From Buxus sempervirens (lineage: Eukaryota > Streptophyta > Magnoliopsida > Buxales > Buxaceae), in the NCBI GenBank assembly GCA_947561395.2, contig OX387190.1, positions 25,290,858 to 25,354,857 of the forward strand: DNA of 64,000 nucleotides, written 5' to 3'. The position numbers and the translations under genes are program-made. Positions 11,147-23,880 of the stretch are shown here, in pieces (the stretch's first letter is position 1; every line of letters begins with the position of its first letter). Under the pieces are notes generated by a model. It was given only the letters and a program-made list of their open reading frames with translations, was not told the DNA's origin and searched no databases.

Positions 11147-12239
11147 TGTTTACACCCTATATAACCGACGAATAAGAAAAGGACACGTGGTGCCTAGGTG
11201 GCTTGGTTAGGCCACGACATCAAGGCCCGTAGACTTTGAAGGGTTGAGCAGGCCACGTCAGCACGCATACAGAAGAATGCGGTTCGCGCAAGCCAATACG
11301 ACAAAACCATAAATATCAGAAGATCGTGCCATTGGCCGTTCAAGAATAAAACTATTTGTAGATCATGGCCGGGCGGTTATCACTTTGAAACAGAGAACTG
11401 AAGATAACCAACCGCCATGAAGATCGTGCGAGAGTAGGACGTTGAGCAACCATCAAGGAGTGGCTATAAAAGGCCCCAATTCGAAGAGGTTAGGGACACA
11501 ATCCACACAACCGCAACCGGTTATTATATTATTTTGATCATCCGTGATCCTTTATCCCCTCTAATACAGACGAATAAACTAGGACTTTTCTCACTGCTTC
11601 CAGTCGCAGTGACATCTTCGACCCCTCTTTACTCCGACTAACACCAGAATCCTGCCACCGGAGAGTAAGTTGAGGCCGCCCCTGACTCGCAGTTCTATCC
11701 TTACAGAATCCCGAGCAGCCGGTCCCGAGACTCGCTCTGTTCACGCCAGGTGACTCGTGTATTTTCGGGTAAGCAGCAATCCAAGGTGAACCCCCTGAAC
11801 TGGCTTTGCTAGCAGCCGCCCCTTCCTCCTGCGCTTATACTCGATTACGGCTATAAGACCAGGACAGGCCGGTCCTGCGAGCCCTGTCGGTTTTCTTTTG
11901 TACTTTTTGTTCCCATTTTGAGGATTATCTATTGTCGCTTTCGGCTATTCGGCCGATTTATTAATAAAGGATTTGTGTGCCGTTAGTTGCTTTCGCTTTC
12001 AAACTCTTACAAGAACCCGAAACGAAGACTGAACCCCTAGTCTTCATACCATCGCCTGACCGATTTTATTACAGGTGACTTGCAGTACGACTGAACCGAT
12101 CCCGGTTCAGATTCGGAATAGGTGCCCGGGGTCAGGAATCGACTCGAAAATCATTATATCAAACGATACTGGCACGCCCGCGTAAAGACACATCACCACC
12201 TTCGACACGTGTCCACACCGGCCCATTTTTGAAGCAACA
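11147..12239 (+). repeat. 5' LTR of the Tat element
   Basis: A 1,093-bp LTR from TGTTTACACC to GAAGCAACA. Its 3' part (from about 11640) is matched by the 3' LTR copy ending at 22027. The flanking AATGT duplication and the primer site directly downstream fix both ends. Confidence 0.9.
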
Positions 12240-12247
12240 TCCCTTTT

Positions 12248-12264
12248 TGGCACGCCGGGTGGGA
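12248..12264 (+). other. primer-binding site
   Basis: TGGCACGCCGGGTGGGA starts 9 bases after the LTR end and begins with the TGG expected for pairing to a tRNA CCA end. This type of site is typical of non-Ogre Tat elements as I recall them. The tRNA species was not determined. Confidence 0.7.
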
Positions 12265-12288
12265 CCATTAGTCTTTGAAAGAGCACTA

Positions 12289-14664
12289 ATGGCGGCAAGA
12301 AGAAGTACTTGGCATGCTGAAAATGCAGCGCCAGAAGAACCTGCCGAATCTCAGGTAAATCCTCTTTATGCTTCAGAGGTCCCGGAAGAAAGACCTTCGA
12401 GTTCTCAGCCGGACCTTAATGAGCGACTTATTCAGGCCATACAAGGTCTCAGCCAACAAATGGCAGGCTTTGGCCAGGGTATTAACAAAATTTCTTCTGA
12501 TAATGGTAGAATCCTAGTGGTTTTACAGGAAGGTTTCTCTACAATGGCAAGACTGGTCATGATGACCGAACGAGCCGAAACATTGGCTGCTGGGTCAAAT
12601 GCTCACGAAAGGATAAATATCCCGGAGCAGCCACCGATCATGAACCTAGGTGTAAACGGCCGAAACGAAAAGGCCAACACCGCCGCTTTTAGGGGAGAAA
12701 TACCTCCTGGTGTCCCAGTTCATCCCAATGTACCTCCGATCGAGGTGCGGCCCATGGGACAAAGGGAAGCACAGGAGAACCATAGAGAAGATATCGGGGT
12801 AAGAAATATGGCCGTAAACCGTAATTACATCCAAAATGTAATTCAAGAAATGATCGGAGATCAATATCACCGACGAATGACTAGGCCAGTTTATAGGAAA
12901 CCTTACCCAGGCTGGATTGACCAACAATTTGAATTCCCTAGGGGATACAAGATTCCCGAATTCACTTTGTTTTTAGGAGAAGGTCAACAATCTACCATTG
13001 AACACATTGGCCGATTTACGGTTCAATGTGGAGAGGCGTCCGGTAATGATTTCCTTAGACTTAGACTATTTGGAAACTCATTGACCGGGCAGGCCTTTAC
13101 ATGGTATATTACCTTACCGGCCAATTCAGTTACAAATTGGGGAATTCCACTCCCAATGATGGAAGAGAAATTCCATTCCCAATTTTATTGTACGGAGCCC
13201 GAAGTGACCATGGTTGATCTTGCTCGGTTAAGACAACAACCGGGGGAATCGGCCGATAAATATATTGCTCGCTTTAAATATATGAAAAACAAATGCCGAA
13301 TTCTTTTACCAGAATCGGAATTTGCAAATTTGGCTTTAAACGGACTACACTTTGAACTTCGGAAGAAATTCGAAGGTGAACAGTTCGAAGACTTATTTGA
13401 GTTTTCGGCCAGAGCCACCAAATACAAGTGGCTATTACAGGAAGACAACGAAAAGAAAGTGTCGTCTTACGGGTCTTATTACAAGGACCCGAACTTTGAA
13501 TACGGAGTTGTAGAAGTCGTGGGAAAACAATCAATTACCTGTCCGATTCTTATCCGAAAAACCAAGGATACAGAAGCAACAAAGGAGACGAGTACTTTTA
13601 GCCGAAATTATTCCTTTGACATAAATAAGACGGCTGAAGTATTTGAATACCTTTTGAAACAAGGATTCTTCAGACTGACCAAAGACCATCCTTTTATCCC
13701 AGCCAATGTGGCGGCCAAGGGTAAAGCTTGTAAATGGCACGGGGTGAAAACTCATGAAACTAATGAATGTACTGTGCTTCGTAATGTGATACAGGAGAAT
13801 ATTGATAAAGGGCTCCTGAAGTTTGCAGAAACCGACAAAGAAAAGATGCAGGTTGACACACAACCATTCCCTAAAGAGATGTCGGCGAATATGGTTACCA
13901 TTGGTTTGCCAAAACGCACTCCAGAAGTTAAAATCGACCTGGATGGATCTTCATCAGGGAAATGGGGGAAAACAGCACAACCAGTGCAAAACCAGGTGAA
14001 TTTACGACCAAGAAACCATTGGAGGTATCCACCTACACAAGGACGGTCATGGCGTCAAGAGAGGAGAGGTGAAATCTGGGGTGAGTGGTGGCATAAGTCC
14101 AGACGCGAACCCATGATAGAAGAAGACAGGAAACCAGACCTCAACGAGAAAACAACAAAGAAATTGGCTTCGGTTCCTTCTAAATTGTCTTCCAATCAAG
14201 CTGCAACCAAAAAGCGACCGGAAACGGTTGCTAAATCCTCAGAGGAATCTTCCGTTAATAAAGATATATCATGCAAGATTCCGGAGAAAATAGAAATGTC
14301 ACCAGGCCTCCTTTGCCAAGACTGCAAGCAAAAAGTGATAGCAGAGTACCGGTATTCCCAATACAAAGGGAAATCAGTCAAGTATGAAGATGCACGCCAC
14401 ACTCAGGGGGGTAAGAGACCCTTGTACTTAACTTCTGGAAGACAAGTAGGCTCGCTGACAAGGACGGCAGCCACCTATAGCTCCGCTAGGGATAGCGGCT
14501 ACATGACTCACGAACAATATAGGATGGTAAACAGGGTCAAACCCAGAATGGTAAAACCACCTATTATGCAGGATGGTCACTGGAAAAGATTGACTCATCC
14601 TAAATTTCCTTTCCATGCGCAGGCAAGTATCGCAGAACTGACCAGAACGCAGAAGCGACGCTAG
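12289..14664 (+). mobile_element. Gag region of the Tat element
   Basis: A long open frame encoding capsid-type protein. A Retrotrans_gag-like segment lies near residues 255-345 of the frame (LTGQAFTWY, WGIPLPMMEEKF, LARLRQQPGESADKYIARF). The C-terminal half is basic and low in recognisable domains. The ATG at 12289 is the natural start, since upstream codons lie in the LTR and primer site. Confidence 0.85.
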
Positions 14665-14793
14665 CAGCGACAGCAAGCTAAGAGATGATACCAGGAACAA
14701 AGTACTGGATCATCCGAGCCACAAAGGCTCAAAAAGAGCCCGCCTGATTCACCAATCCCTCCAGATACTACGCCCGAACACGATTCCAATGCA

Positions 14794-15456
14794 GTGACCG
14801 AAAAGCTAGTTTCGGACGAGGAATTGACGGACAATTTCACCGGAGGAGAAGGAGAACAATTGTTAGTTGAACAATTGTTAACAGAGTACAGCAGGATCTC
14901 AACTCCTTCTACGGTAGAAATAACGGAGGAATTGACGCTCGAAACTCCCAAAGACGAGATCAGTGAGTCGCTGAGTCAACCTCCGTTGAGTGCTGATACA
15001 TCAATCGCCGAAATCTGTTTCGGTCGGATGCCCCCGATACCACTTGACTGTCATATGGTCCTCACTTTACCTATGACTTTTGGGGCCAGCATGGAGTTAC
15101 CACGGTTAGAGGAGATCCAGGAGGAGGAAGACCCAGTAGCTTTGTATGTGATTGATCCGGAACATCTCGAAGAAGAGAAAAAAGACCAGAAACCGGCCGA
15201 TGGTGACAAAATCGGTCTGGTGGGAGAGGTATGTTTCGTTGAACCATCCTTAACCATGACTCAACATCTGAAACCTTTATTTATAAAGGCGCACATGAAC
15301 GGGATCCCTATCAATAGAATTCTAATTGATAATGGGGCAGCAATAAATTTCATCCCAATCTCCACATTGAAGAAATTAGGTAAGTCTTATTCAGATTTAA
15401 TTTCTTCCGAGATCACCGTCACTAACTTTGCAGGATGTAAAACCCCAGAATTTTAG
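14794..15456 (+). mobile_element. protease region of the Tat element
   Basis: An acidic linker leads into a retropepsin-type core (MNGIPINRILIDNGAAINF, then PISTLKKLG). Element B is inserted in this region with a CAGGA duplication. The arrangement is typical of Ty3/gypsy pol. Confidence 0.7.
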
Positions 15457-15976
15457 AAATTGGAATTAAGATTTAAAATTATTAAATAAGAACAAATAGA
15501 AAAAAAAATTTAATTAATTAATTTGGTTGAATTGGTTTATGTAGTTTAGTGGTTTAAAGGGTTTGATTAGTTTAGTGGTTCAATGAGGTTTGGTTTAGTT
15601 TAATTCAATTGGTTCAAATGGGTCAAGGGTTAAATGGTAAAAACAAAAAAAAAAAAAAACAAAAAAAGAAAGGGCAATTGACGAGTTTTGGGCATTTGGG
15701 GGTTTTTTTTTGGGTTGCTTGGTTCGTTGGGGTTAGAAGAAGGAAGCAAGAGAAGGGAAATCGTGGAAAGGGGAAATCAAAAAAAATCGTTGGAGAAGAA
15801 GAAGAATAAGAGAGAGGAAGCAATCGTTTCCTCTTAGTCGTTTGTGGGAAGAGAGGAGAAGAAATCGTGGAAGAAGGAAAATGAGTGGAGGAAGAGAGAA
15901 AACGAGCAGGAGAAGAAGGAAAAGGGAAGAGGAAGAGGAAAATAGAGAGAGTGGGCGTGGATCTTGGCGAAAATCA

Positions 15977-15987
15977 GTAAGTAGCAT
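15977..15987 (+). other. donor-like splice site in element B
   Basis: GTAAGTAGCAT follows a purine-rich GAAGAA tract, in the same place as in elements A and C. It is a candidate 5' splice site. Confidence 0.55.
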
Positions 15988-17674
15988 CGTTTATTCGATT
16001 TCATCAATTTTCGTTGGGTTTTTCAGATTTCTGTTTACTCATTTGACTACCGTTGAGCTTGCGATGGAATTTTGTTTTGATAAATTTCCATTTGATTACT
16101 GTTTGGTTGTGGTTATTTATGTTTCTGTCAATGTCTGTTGGATTTCTGTTTCTGTCAATGTCTGTTGGGTGCTGTTTCTGTCGATGTCTGTTGGGATTAT
16201 GTTTCTGTCGACTTTTGTAGTGTTTCTGTTTCGCTGAAATTCTGTTTTGATCCAAGCATGTATTAGATTGAAATGGTTGTTAGACTGGAACCCTTGCTTC
16301 CATACTTGACAGCCTGAGGTTTTTCAGTTATTCAAATTTTAAAAAGCACAAAATCAACAAGGTAAGATATTGGGTTTGTCTCATGATTCATGAGCATATT
16401 TATGAGCCAAAGAGCCAAGAAGTATAGTTTAATTCCACAATAGCAATTTTTGACCACTCATTTCATGTTTAAGAGAAAAACAGCTTGGTAGAATACTTGT
16501 AAATCTTCACTGCTTCTAGTGCAACTGCACAAGCTACCGGATGAGCAGAAAAGGGTAAACCCATGCGAAAACACACTTGATAATACCAGATTAGAAAACA
16601 CACCTGATAATACAAGATTAGTAGAAATACTCAAAAACAATAATTTTTAAGTAAAGAAACAAATAATGTGTAAGGATCTTGAGTTAATGGAGAAGTACTT
16701 TAAACATACCAAGTTTAGCAGCATAGGAGAATATCACATCTGAAATTTCAAGGCTTATCAGAACTGCAGCAATTGGCATGTATGCAGAAACAAGTCCTTA
16801 CAACCAGAAAAGTGAGCCTTTTAATCTTGAACCTAATATTTAGATTTTGCAGTCAAGTGAGCTAAGGCCTTGATTTAAGGAAAAATGCTTCACACCAGCA
16901 CATGCTAACCAAGTATAATCCTAGTTCCTAAACTGTTATTCCATAGAATAAGATATATATATCTAATTGTAAAATAATCGGCATGAATGTTTTGGGAATA
17001 CTGGTCATTAAAGACAACTTGGCATCTTTTCCTTCCTTTTATTCGGTAGAAGACCATTGAATAGCCATCCACCACCTTTCACTTTTCCCTTTTTCAGTGC
17101 TATGATTTATTGTTATTAGTTTTCATTGGGAGCTTGGATTCTTGTAACTGGGGGGTTGAGGACGGCAGTTCACCCTAGCTCATGAGGGGCCAGGGGTTGT
17201 GAACTTGCATCCTCCTCGGAAAGTGCCACAGCAACCCATAAAGTCAACTAGATGGTCTCAGTGAGATCACTAACTCGATGGTCTAATAGAGATCACTAAC
17301 TCGTTGGTCTGAAAGAGGATCACTAACTTGCTATGGTTGGACTGGGTTGTACTTGCCAGCTCATGCATGTCTCATGCTTGAGTGATCCGCTTGGGAAGAG
17401 CGATCCTAGCTAGATCCTTCCCTATAAGTCGTGAGGGGGCGAATTGGGCAAGAGAATTAAAACATTGTTGTTACTTGAGATTTTGCTGAGATTGTGGTTT
17501 GGATTAATATAATTTTATCGGTTTTATGAGTCCACAGAATTCAAGGTATTGTCATTACATGATATTGATATGGGTTTAGCATGAATTGCCAGAGTTTGAT
17601 TGTATATTACATTGTCATGCTACTTTAATGTTAAAACTGCATAAAATGTTCTTCTCATGCATTATGCTGCTTAC

Positions 17675-17815
17675 TGAGACATTAGTCTCAAGCGTGTTTT
17701 GTTTTTACCGGTTTTGTTTTCAGATAAATCTGCAGAGCGAGCTCAAACTGAGGTAGGTAGAACTAACGAGCGGGATGACGACTACAACCCGGAGGATTAT
17801 TATTATCCTGGATAG
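17675..17815 (+). other. element B: hairpin, acceptor-like site and short conserved frame
   Basis: The hairpin TGAGACATTAGTCTCA (17675-17690) is followed by TTACCGGTTTTGTTTTCAG (AG at 17722-17723) and a short frame that ends NPEDYYYPG plus stop at 17813-17815. It matches element A in order, spacing and ending, although the bases before the motif have diverged. Confidence 0.55.
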
Positions 17816-18564
17816 GGATGGGCAGTATTTTTGTGTAGTCGTCTATTTTTGGATTGTGTATAAATTGTAAATAAGAAAGAGAGAAGAAGTGAAGACCTTA
17901 GTAAACTTTACTTTAAATCTGTAGATGTAGATGGCTTAGTTATTTTTGAATGATGTATATTGTATATATGGTTTGTGTTTATCAGGTGTTGGTTTGAGGG
18001 CTTAGCCCATTCTTGTAAATACAGGCGTTATATAGCCGATTTTCCGAAAATTTTAGGATTAAAATATAACTATTTGGTTAGTTTTTAAGTGTTTTGGGAC
18101 CTCACCTGATGTCAAGGAACCGGCATATACCTTTAATGAACATGTCCGGGTCTGAGGCGTCACAGGAGGTATTACAGGAACTAGAGGAATCCTCCCAATC
18201 GAACTAACGGTTGGGACACGGCAATCCCTTACGGCATTCTTCGTAATTGAATCATCCGCCGGATACAACGCATTGCTGGGAAGAGATTGGATCCATTCGA
18301 ACAAATGTGTACCATCTTCTTTGCACCAATCGTTGCTGTTTTGGAAGGATGGCAAGACCGAAGAAGTAAAAGCCGACCAGCGGCCATTTGCCGTAGATTC
18401 CAACGCCGCACATGCATCCCTTTATAACGAAGGGGTAAAACCAATTTCATTTAGTGGATATGACAAGAATGGGCAGCCGATCACTTCAAGTTCGGCTATA
18501 CTACAAACGGCGCAACTACAGATTACAGAGGTAGCCGCAGTCGCCGAACTCAAAGAACTACCAA

Positions 18565-21428
18565 ATGATGGTTAAACCATCAGAAGTCGCAGAAGCCGTC
18601 TTAAGAAAGATGACGGCTTACATGCAGGAAGAAAAGATAGGGAAATTGCAGCAGGAACAAGAATGGCTGGAAAACGGCGAGATAATGATAAATTCGGCCG
18701 AATTCATTAATGAACAAGAAGATGAAAGGGTGCAAGACCGGGATGAGATTACTCTCGCCGACCTACAAGCAGCACCAGCCAAATTAGAAGACCTGAAGGT
18801 AGATACCCAAGATCTATTAGAAGAAATCAACCTGGGGACAGAGGCGGAACAAAAGCCTGTTTTCATAAGTAAGTTACTACCACCTTCGGTCAGACAAGAA
18901 ATGAGACGATTTTTAGCCGAATATTCGGATTGTTTCGCCTGGACTTACCAAGAGATGCCAGGATTGGACCGAAAAATGGTAGAACACAGGCTCCCTATCA
19001 AGCCAGAATTTAAACCATTCAGACAACCTTCAAGGAGGATGGGTGACGACGTGGTATGTAAAGTAAAGGTTGAAATAGAACGGCTTTTATCAACCGGGTT
19101 TATTAGGCCGATACGATACGCCGAGTGGCTTTCAAACGTTGTACCCGTAATTAAAAAGAATGGTCAAATTAGGGTATGTATTGATTTCGCAATCTGAATT
19201 CTGCAACGCCCAAGGACGAATATCCAATGCCGATCGCAGATCTCTTAGTTGATAATGCATCACGGCATAAGTTTTTGTCATTTATGGACGGCCACTTCGG
19301 ATATAATCAAATCTTTATTGCCGAAGAAGATGTAGCTAAAACGGCGTTTCGATGCCCTGGAGCATTAGGAACTTATTGTTGGGTAGTCATGCCTTTCGGG
19401 TTGAAGAATGCTGGTGCAACCTATCAAAGGGCAATGAATCTCATCTTCCATGACATGATCGGTCAAATACTTGAGGTATATATTGACAATGTGGTGATAA
19501 AGTCTCAGACCGAAACGGACCACTTGCAGCATTTAAAGCAGGTTTTTGAGCGACTTCGTAAGTACAGCTTGAAAATGAATCCGTTAAAGTGTGCTTTTGG
19601 TGTATCAGCCGGAAATTTCCTAGGCTTTCTCGTACACCAAAGAGGAATTGAGGTCGATAAAAATAAGGCAAAGTCGGTCATAGAAGCCAAGCCACCAGCC
19701 AATAAGAAACAGCTACAAAGGTTGCTCGGCCAGGTGAATTTCTTGAGAAGATTCATTTCAAACCTGGCCGGGAAGATTAGGGTCCTATCCCCATTATTGA
19801 AGATCAAGAATACTGAAGAGTTTATTTGGAATGAGGACCATCAAGCCGCTTTTGAAGGCATCAAACAGTATTTGGCAACCCCACCGGTCTTGGTGCCACC
19901 TTCAAAAGAACGGCCGCTAAAGCTTTATATAGCGGCTGCGAGCGATTCAGTTGGAGTCTTGTTGGCCCAAGAGAACGATCAAGGATATGAGCAGGCTATT
20001 TATTACCTCAGTAGATTCCTGACTCCAGTGGAAGAAAGGTACACTAATCTAGAGAAGTTGTGTCTCACACTCTATTATGCAGCTACCAAATTACGACATT
20101 ATCTCCTGTCGGCCAAAGAAATTTTCGTCATAGCAGCCACTGACGTGGTCAAGTACATGCTCACTCGGCCTACAGTGAGTGGTAGACTCGGAAAATGGAC
20201 CCTGACTCTGATGGAGTTCGACTTCAAATATGTACCGCAGAAAGCGGTAAAAGGACAAGCATTGGCCGATTTTTTGGTCGATCATCCATCTAGTGTACAG
20301 GAAAAAGAATTGGATATCCCAGTATTTCATGCCAGTTTTTGCTATGCCGAATTCCAACCATGGACACTGGAATTTGATGGCTCAAAAACAGAGTTTGCTT
20401 TTGGGATCGGAGTAGTAATAACCTCACCCACTAGCGACAAGCACGAACATGCATTTCAACTTGAAGAATTATCCACAAACAATCAGGCAGAGTTTGAAGC
20501 TACAATTATAGGGTTGGAAATTCTATGGGAAATGGGTGCTCGAGCGGTTAATATTGTTGGGGATTCCCAACTCGTCTTGAAGCAAATGGAGGGCATATAT
20601 AACTGCAATAGCGAGTCATTAGTACTGTTGCTTCGAAGGGCGAGATTCTTGGCCCAACAGTTCAATAGAATTGAATTCGAACATCGGCCAAGGAAGGAAA
20701 ACTATCAAGCTAATGAACTGGCCCAGTTGGCATCCGGACTCAGACTGCGCGATTCAGTTAGAACGGTGACCATACAATCTCTCCCCAACTCCGAGAAAAG
20801 ACCATTTCTGGTGGATTCACTGGCATGTTGTAACCAGACAATAAGACAGGATTGGAGAGGTGAGATCTGGGGATATCTTAAAGATCCTACTATAAAGACT
20901 AGCAGATCGACCAAAAGGAAAGCTGCCAACTATTTCATTCTGGGCGATGAGTTATATAAAAAGAGTATTGAGGACATCCCACTTAGGTGTGTTAACCCAA
21001 CAGAAGCCATGTTAATAATGGCCGAAGTGCACGAAGGGATTTGTGGCGCACACCAAGCAGGAGTCAAGATGCGATGGTTATTACGTCGGCATGGTTATTA
21101 CTGGCCGTCAATCTTGAAAGATTGTCAGATGTTCGCTGCAGGATGTCAGGAATGTCAGAAACATGGACCAGTTCAGAGAGTGCTGGCATTCGAATTGCAA
21201 ACCATAGTCAAGCCATGGCCCTTCAGAGGTTGGGCAATGGATTTAATTGGAAAAGTGTATCCTCCTTCGACCGGTCTACACAACTTCATCATAGTAGCCA
21301 CCGATTACTTCACCAAATGGGTGGAAGCAAAACCTTTGAAAAAAGTGGAACAATCGGATGTGATTGAGTTTATCAGGGAACAGATAATTCACAGATACGG
21401 TATCCCCGAAACCATCACGACCGATTAA
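18565..21428 (+). mobile_element. RT, RNase H, second RNase H and integrase region of the Tat element
   Basis: In order: an RT N-terminal segment (RLPIKPEFKPFRQPSRRM), the RT palm (FMDGHFGYNQI, MPFGLKNAGATYQR, VYIDNVVIKS), a Ty3-type RNase H (LKLYIAAASDSVGVLLAQ, then GQALADFLVDHP), a second RNase H (LEFDGSKTEFAFGIG, LSTNNQAEFEA, GDSQLVLKQMEG), then an integrase zinc-binding segment (HEGICGAH ... CQECQKHGP) and the start of the integrase core (WAMDLIG). The second RNase H is a known marker of the Tat lineage. The region belongs to a broken element. Confidence 0.85.
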
Positions 21429-22027
21429 CACCAGAATCCTGCCACCGGAGAGTAAGTTGAGGCCGCCCCTGACTCGCAGTTTTGTCCTTACAGAATCCCG
21501 AGCAGCCGGTCCCGAGACTCGCTCTGTTCACGCCAGGTGACTCGTGTATTTTCGGGTAAGCAGCAATCCAAGGTGAACCCCCTGAACTGGCTTTGCTAGT
21601 AGCCGCCCCCTTCCTCCTGCGCTTATACTCGATTACGGCTATAAGACTAGGACAGGCCGGTCCTGCGAGCCCTGTCAGTTTTCTTTTGTACTTTTTGTTT
21701 CCATTTTGAGGATTATCTGTTGTCGCTTTCGGCTATTCGGCCGATTTATTAATAAAGGATTTGTGTGCCGTTAGTTGCTTTCGCTTTCAAAAACTTACAA
21801 GAACCCGAAACGAAACAAGAACCCCTAGTCTTCATACCATCGCCTGACCGATTTTATTACAGGTGACTTGCAGTACGACTGAACCGATCCCGGTTCAGAT
21901 TCGGAACAGGTGCCCGGGGTCAGGAATCGACTCGAAAATCATTGTATCAAACGATACTGGCACGCCTGCGTAGAGACACATCACCACCTTCGACACGTGT
22001 CCACACCGGCCCATTTTTGGAGCAACA
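21428..22027 (+). repeat. 3' LTR (incomplete) of the Tat element
   Basis: From ACACCAGAATCCTGCC to GGAGCAACA this matches the 3' half of the 5' LTR at about 97 % by eye. The AATGT duplication follows directly. Confidence 0.88.
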
Positions 22028-22645
22028 AATGTTTTTAGGTTTTTGGAAACAAGTAAAGAAAAAAAAATCCTTTGATAACATTTAGTTGAAATCAGTTATG
22101 ATTTTAAAAATCAATAAAAACGTGCTTGCTAAAGTTTTTAAAAAAAACTGTACAATTATAATATTGTGCGCCAGTTATATATAGTAGATGGTGATAATGA
22201 TTATGATGGTGATAGTAGTAGTTGTAATGGTAAGGGGTGCAACTTGAGTTGGGTACGTAAAAACCGAAATCCGGCCAACCTTAACAGATTTTGTTTGAGT
22301 TGGTTTGAGTTTTGTTACTTCCGGTTTAGTTTTGTTTCCAAAATAATAAACCGAATTAGTTTAGTTCTGTTTGTGTTGAAGGCTTCATTAAACCGAATCA
22401 AATCAAAACCCAACTTACATACATTAGATTCCAAAGCAAACAAAATATATATTATACAATATATATGTATTAGCTATTTATGTATTAGTACTATAAATTT
22501 ATCATATATAATATATGCCATATACATAATATTAATGAACAAATGGCTGACAGTAGATGACAGTTATGATTTATAATTTTTTATATTTTTAGATTAAAAT
22601 TAATGAAAATAGATGAAATTGGCTTAACACCAACCAAACTAAAAC

Positions 22646-22785
22646 GAATGAGGACGTGGTGATGATGGAGGAGTAGCTGGTGGAAGTGGTTGTGGTGGTG
22701 GGGAAGGTGAAGGTGAAGGCAATGATGGTGGTGGAGTTTGCGGTGGTGGTTGTGGTGACAGAAATGGAGGTGGTGATATATGAAG
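22646..22785 (-). pseudogene. proline-rich (extensin-like) stretch, no start
   Basis: Read on the minus strand, one frame gives a Ser/Pro-rich run (SPPPFLSPQPPPQTPPP and similar) ending PRPHSF and a stop. There is no Met in frame before the run, and upstream DNA is AT-rich. It may be a remnant of a cell-wall Pro-rich protein or merely a (CCA)n-like simple repeat. The other two frames give His- and Thr-rich runs, as expected for simple sequence. Confidence 0.25.
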
Positions 22786-23440
22786 GCATAAATAATTTGA
22801 TTAATCACATAAAAATTTACAAAAATGCCATAAAAAACAATTCTCTATTTTAAAAACTGAAAATTTTAGCTTCTAAAAAGAGGGCGGTTTTTGGATTATT
22901 CTTTCTAAAAATAATTTGAAATTTGTGCTTACCAAATGAGCTTTTAGGTTTTTTATTTCCCAAAACGGAAAAAAAAATAGCTGTTTTCAAACTCCACACG
23001 GGAGGGATAGATTAGGACATCATTTTTAACCAAAAATTATTCCTAGAGAATAGAGGAGTATAGTTCAACATCCACACCCATTTTTGGAATCGTTCCGCCT
23101 TCTCCAACCCATTAAATTACAAACAGAAACAACAAATACGTCTACAATTAAACAACAAATAAATCTACAATTATAAACTGAAACAAACAAGCTGTTTACA
23201 ATATCAATATATATATATATGCAGGGTCGGAAGAGACAATACAAACAGAAACAACAAATAAGCCTACAATTAACAAGAAAGAATTCAATTAACTTAGACA
23301 GAAAAATGGGATTTACGAATATACCTGTTTTGTTCTTTAGAGGAATGCAATGGAGTTGTGGTTCAGTCCAGATCAAAACCAAACATGAGTTGTTGATTGC
23401 TCGGTGGAAACCAAATGCTATGCCAATGCACCAATTTATA

Positions 23441-23545
23441 GCACAGAATAAAGGAACTTTACTTTGAGTCAATTGGTGAAGATCGAATTTATAACACAGA
23501 ATAAAGGAACTCTACTTTCAGTCAATTGGTGGAGATCGAATATGG
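23441..23545 (+). repeat. ~54-bp tandem duplication
   Basis: AGCACAGAATAAAGGAAC... TTGGTGAAGATCGAAT is repeated immediately downstream as AACACAGAATAAAGGAAC... TTGGTGGAGATCGAAT. It is a simple two-copy tandem repeat with no obvious role. Confidence 0.8.
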
Positions 23546-23573
23546 AACCACTGCATTAGAATATATTCGTAAT

Positions 23574-23613
23574 TAGAATATATAGATTATACTATTAATC
23601 TATATATTCTAAT
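23574..23613. repeat. 18-bp-arm palindrome
   Basis: ATTAGAATATATAGATTA is followed after a 4-base loop by its reverse complement TAATCTATATATTCTAAT. A third partial copy follows at about 23621-23645. It is probably part of an AT-rich MITE. Confidence 0.7.
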
Positions 23614-23724
23614 TTTTTCTAATTAGAATATATAGATTAATAGTATAAATTTTAATAAAATATATACTTTAATAATACATAATATATGTAAAAATAACAT
23701 TTTTAATTCATAAAAAAATATTTG

Positions 23725-23880
23725 AAATAAATAAGGCGGAGTCGGGACAAGGCCAGGGCGGGTTGGGCTAAACCATAATCCACCCCTAACTCGAGTTTGG
23801 CCCATACCAAATCTATCCCATTAGGGGTAGGCAGGGCTGGCCGAGTTACCCATATAACCTGCCGCATCAATTTAAAACCA
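23725..23880. repeat. GGGTTGGGC / CCCATACC repeat, copy 1
   Basis: GCGGGTTGGGCTAAACC, CCACCCCTAACTCGAG and TTTGGCCCATACCAAA recur in related form at 56700-56990. This is a dispersed MITE-like repeat family of unknown class. Confidence 0.45.

Larger units (their letters stand above)
15436..18162 (+). mobile_element. element B: 2.7 kb TG...CA element nested in the Tat element
   Basis: It starts TGTAAAACCCCAGAATTTT and ends GAGGCGTCA. It is bounded by the exact 5-bp duplication CAGGA (15431-15435 and 18163-18167), the hallmark of LTR-element integration. No gag, pol or primer site is present, so it looks like a solo LTR or a short non-autonomous element. It is related to element A over both ends, and to element C over the 3' signal block. 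It is younger than its host element. A triplicated 26-bp repeat (GATCACTAACTCGATGGTCT) lies at about 17251-17330. Confidence 0.85.
11147..22027 (+). mobile_element. Ty3/gypsy Tat-lineage LTR retrotransposon with a nested element
   Basis: The element is bounded by the 5-bp duplication AATGT (11142-11146 and 22028-22032). The LTR starts TGTTTACACC and ends GAGCAACA. Parts in order are the 5' LTR, primer site, Gag, protease region, reverse transcriptase, a Ty3-type RNase H, a second RNase H of the kind known from the Tat lineage, part of integrase, and an incomplete 3' LTR. Element B (15436-18162) is inserted within it. The shared ~600 bp of the two LTRs differ by roughly 3 % by eye, suggesting an age of the order of one million years at a commonly used plant rate. 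The element is broken, with a handful of breaks besides the nested insertion. Confidence 0.9.

Noticed and set aside
22215-22440. A second hAT MITE of the AACCGAA family
   Set aside because: Only a left end (AGGGGTGCAAC) and some CCGAA words are visible. No right end or 8-bp duplication was found.
22581-22808. His-rich and Thr-rich minus-strand frames
   Set aside because: They are alternative frames of a CCA/CAC-rich simple stretch. Only the Pro-rich frame resembles a known protein type, and weakly.
23065-23472. 135-codon minus-strand frame
   Set aside because: No domain recognised, and it crosses AT-rich and tandemly duplicated DNA including a TATATA run. It is probably chance.
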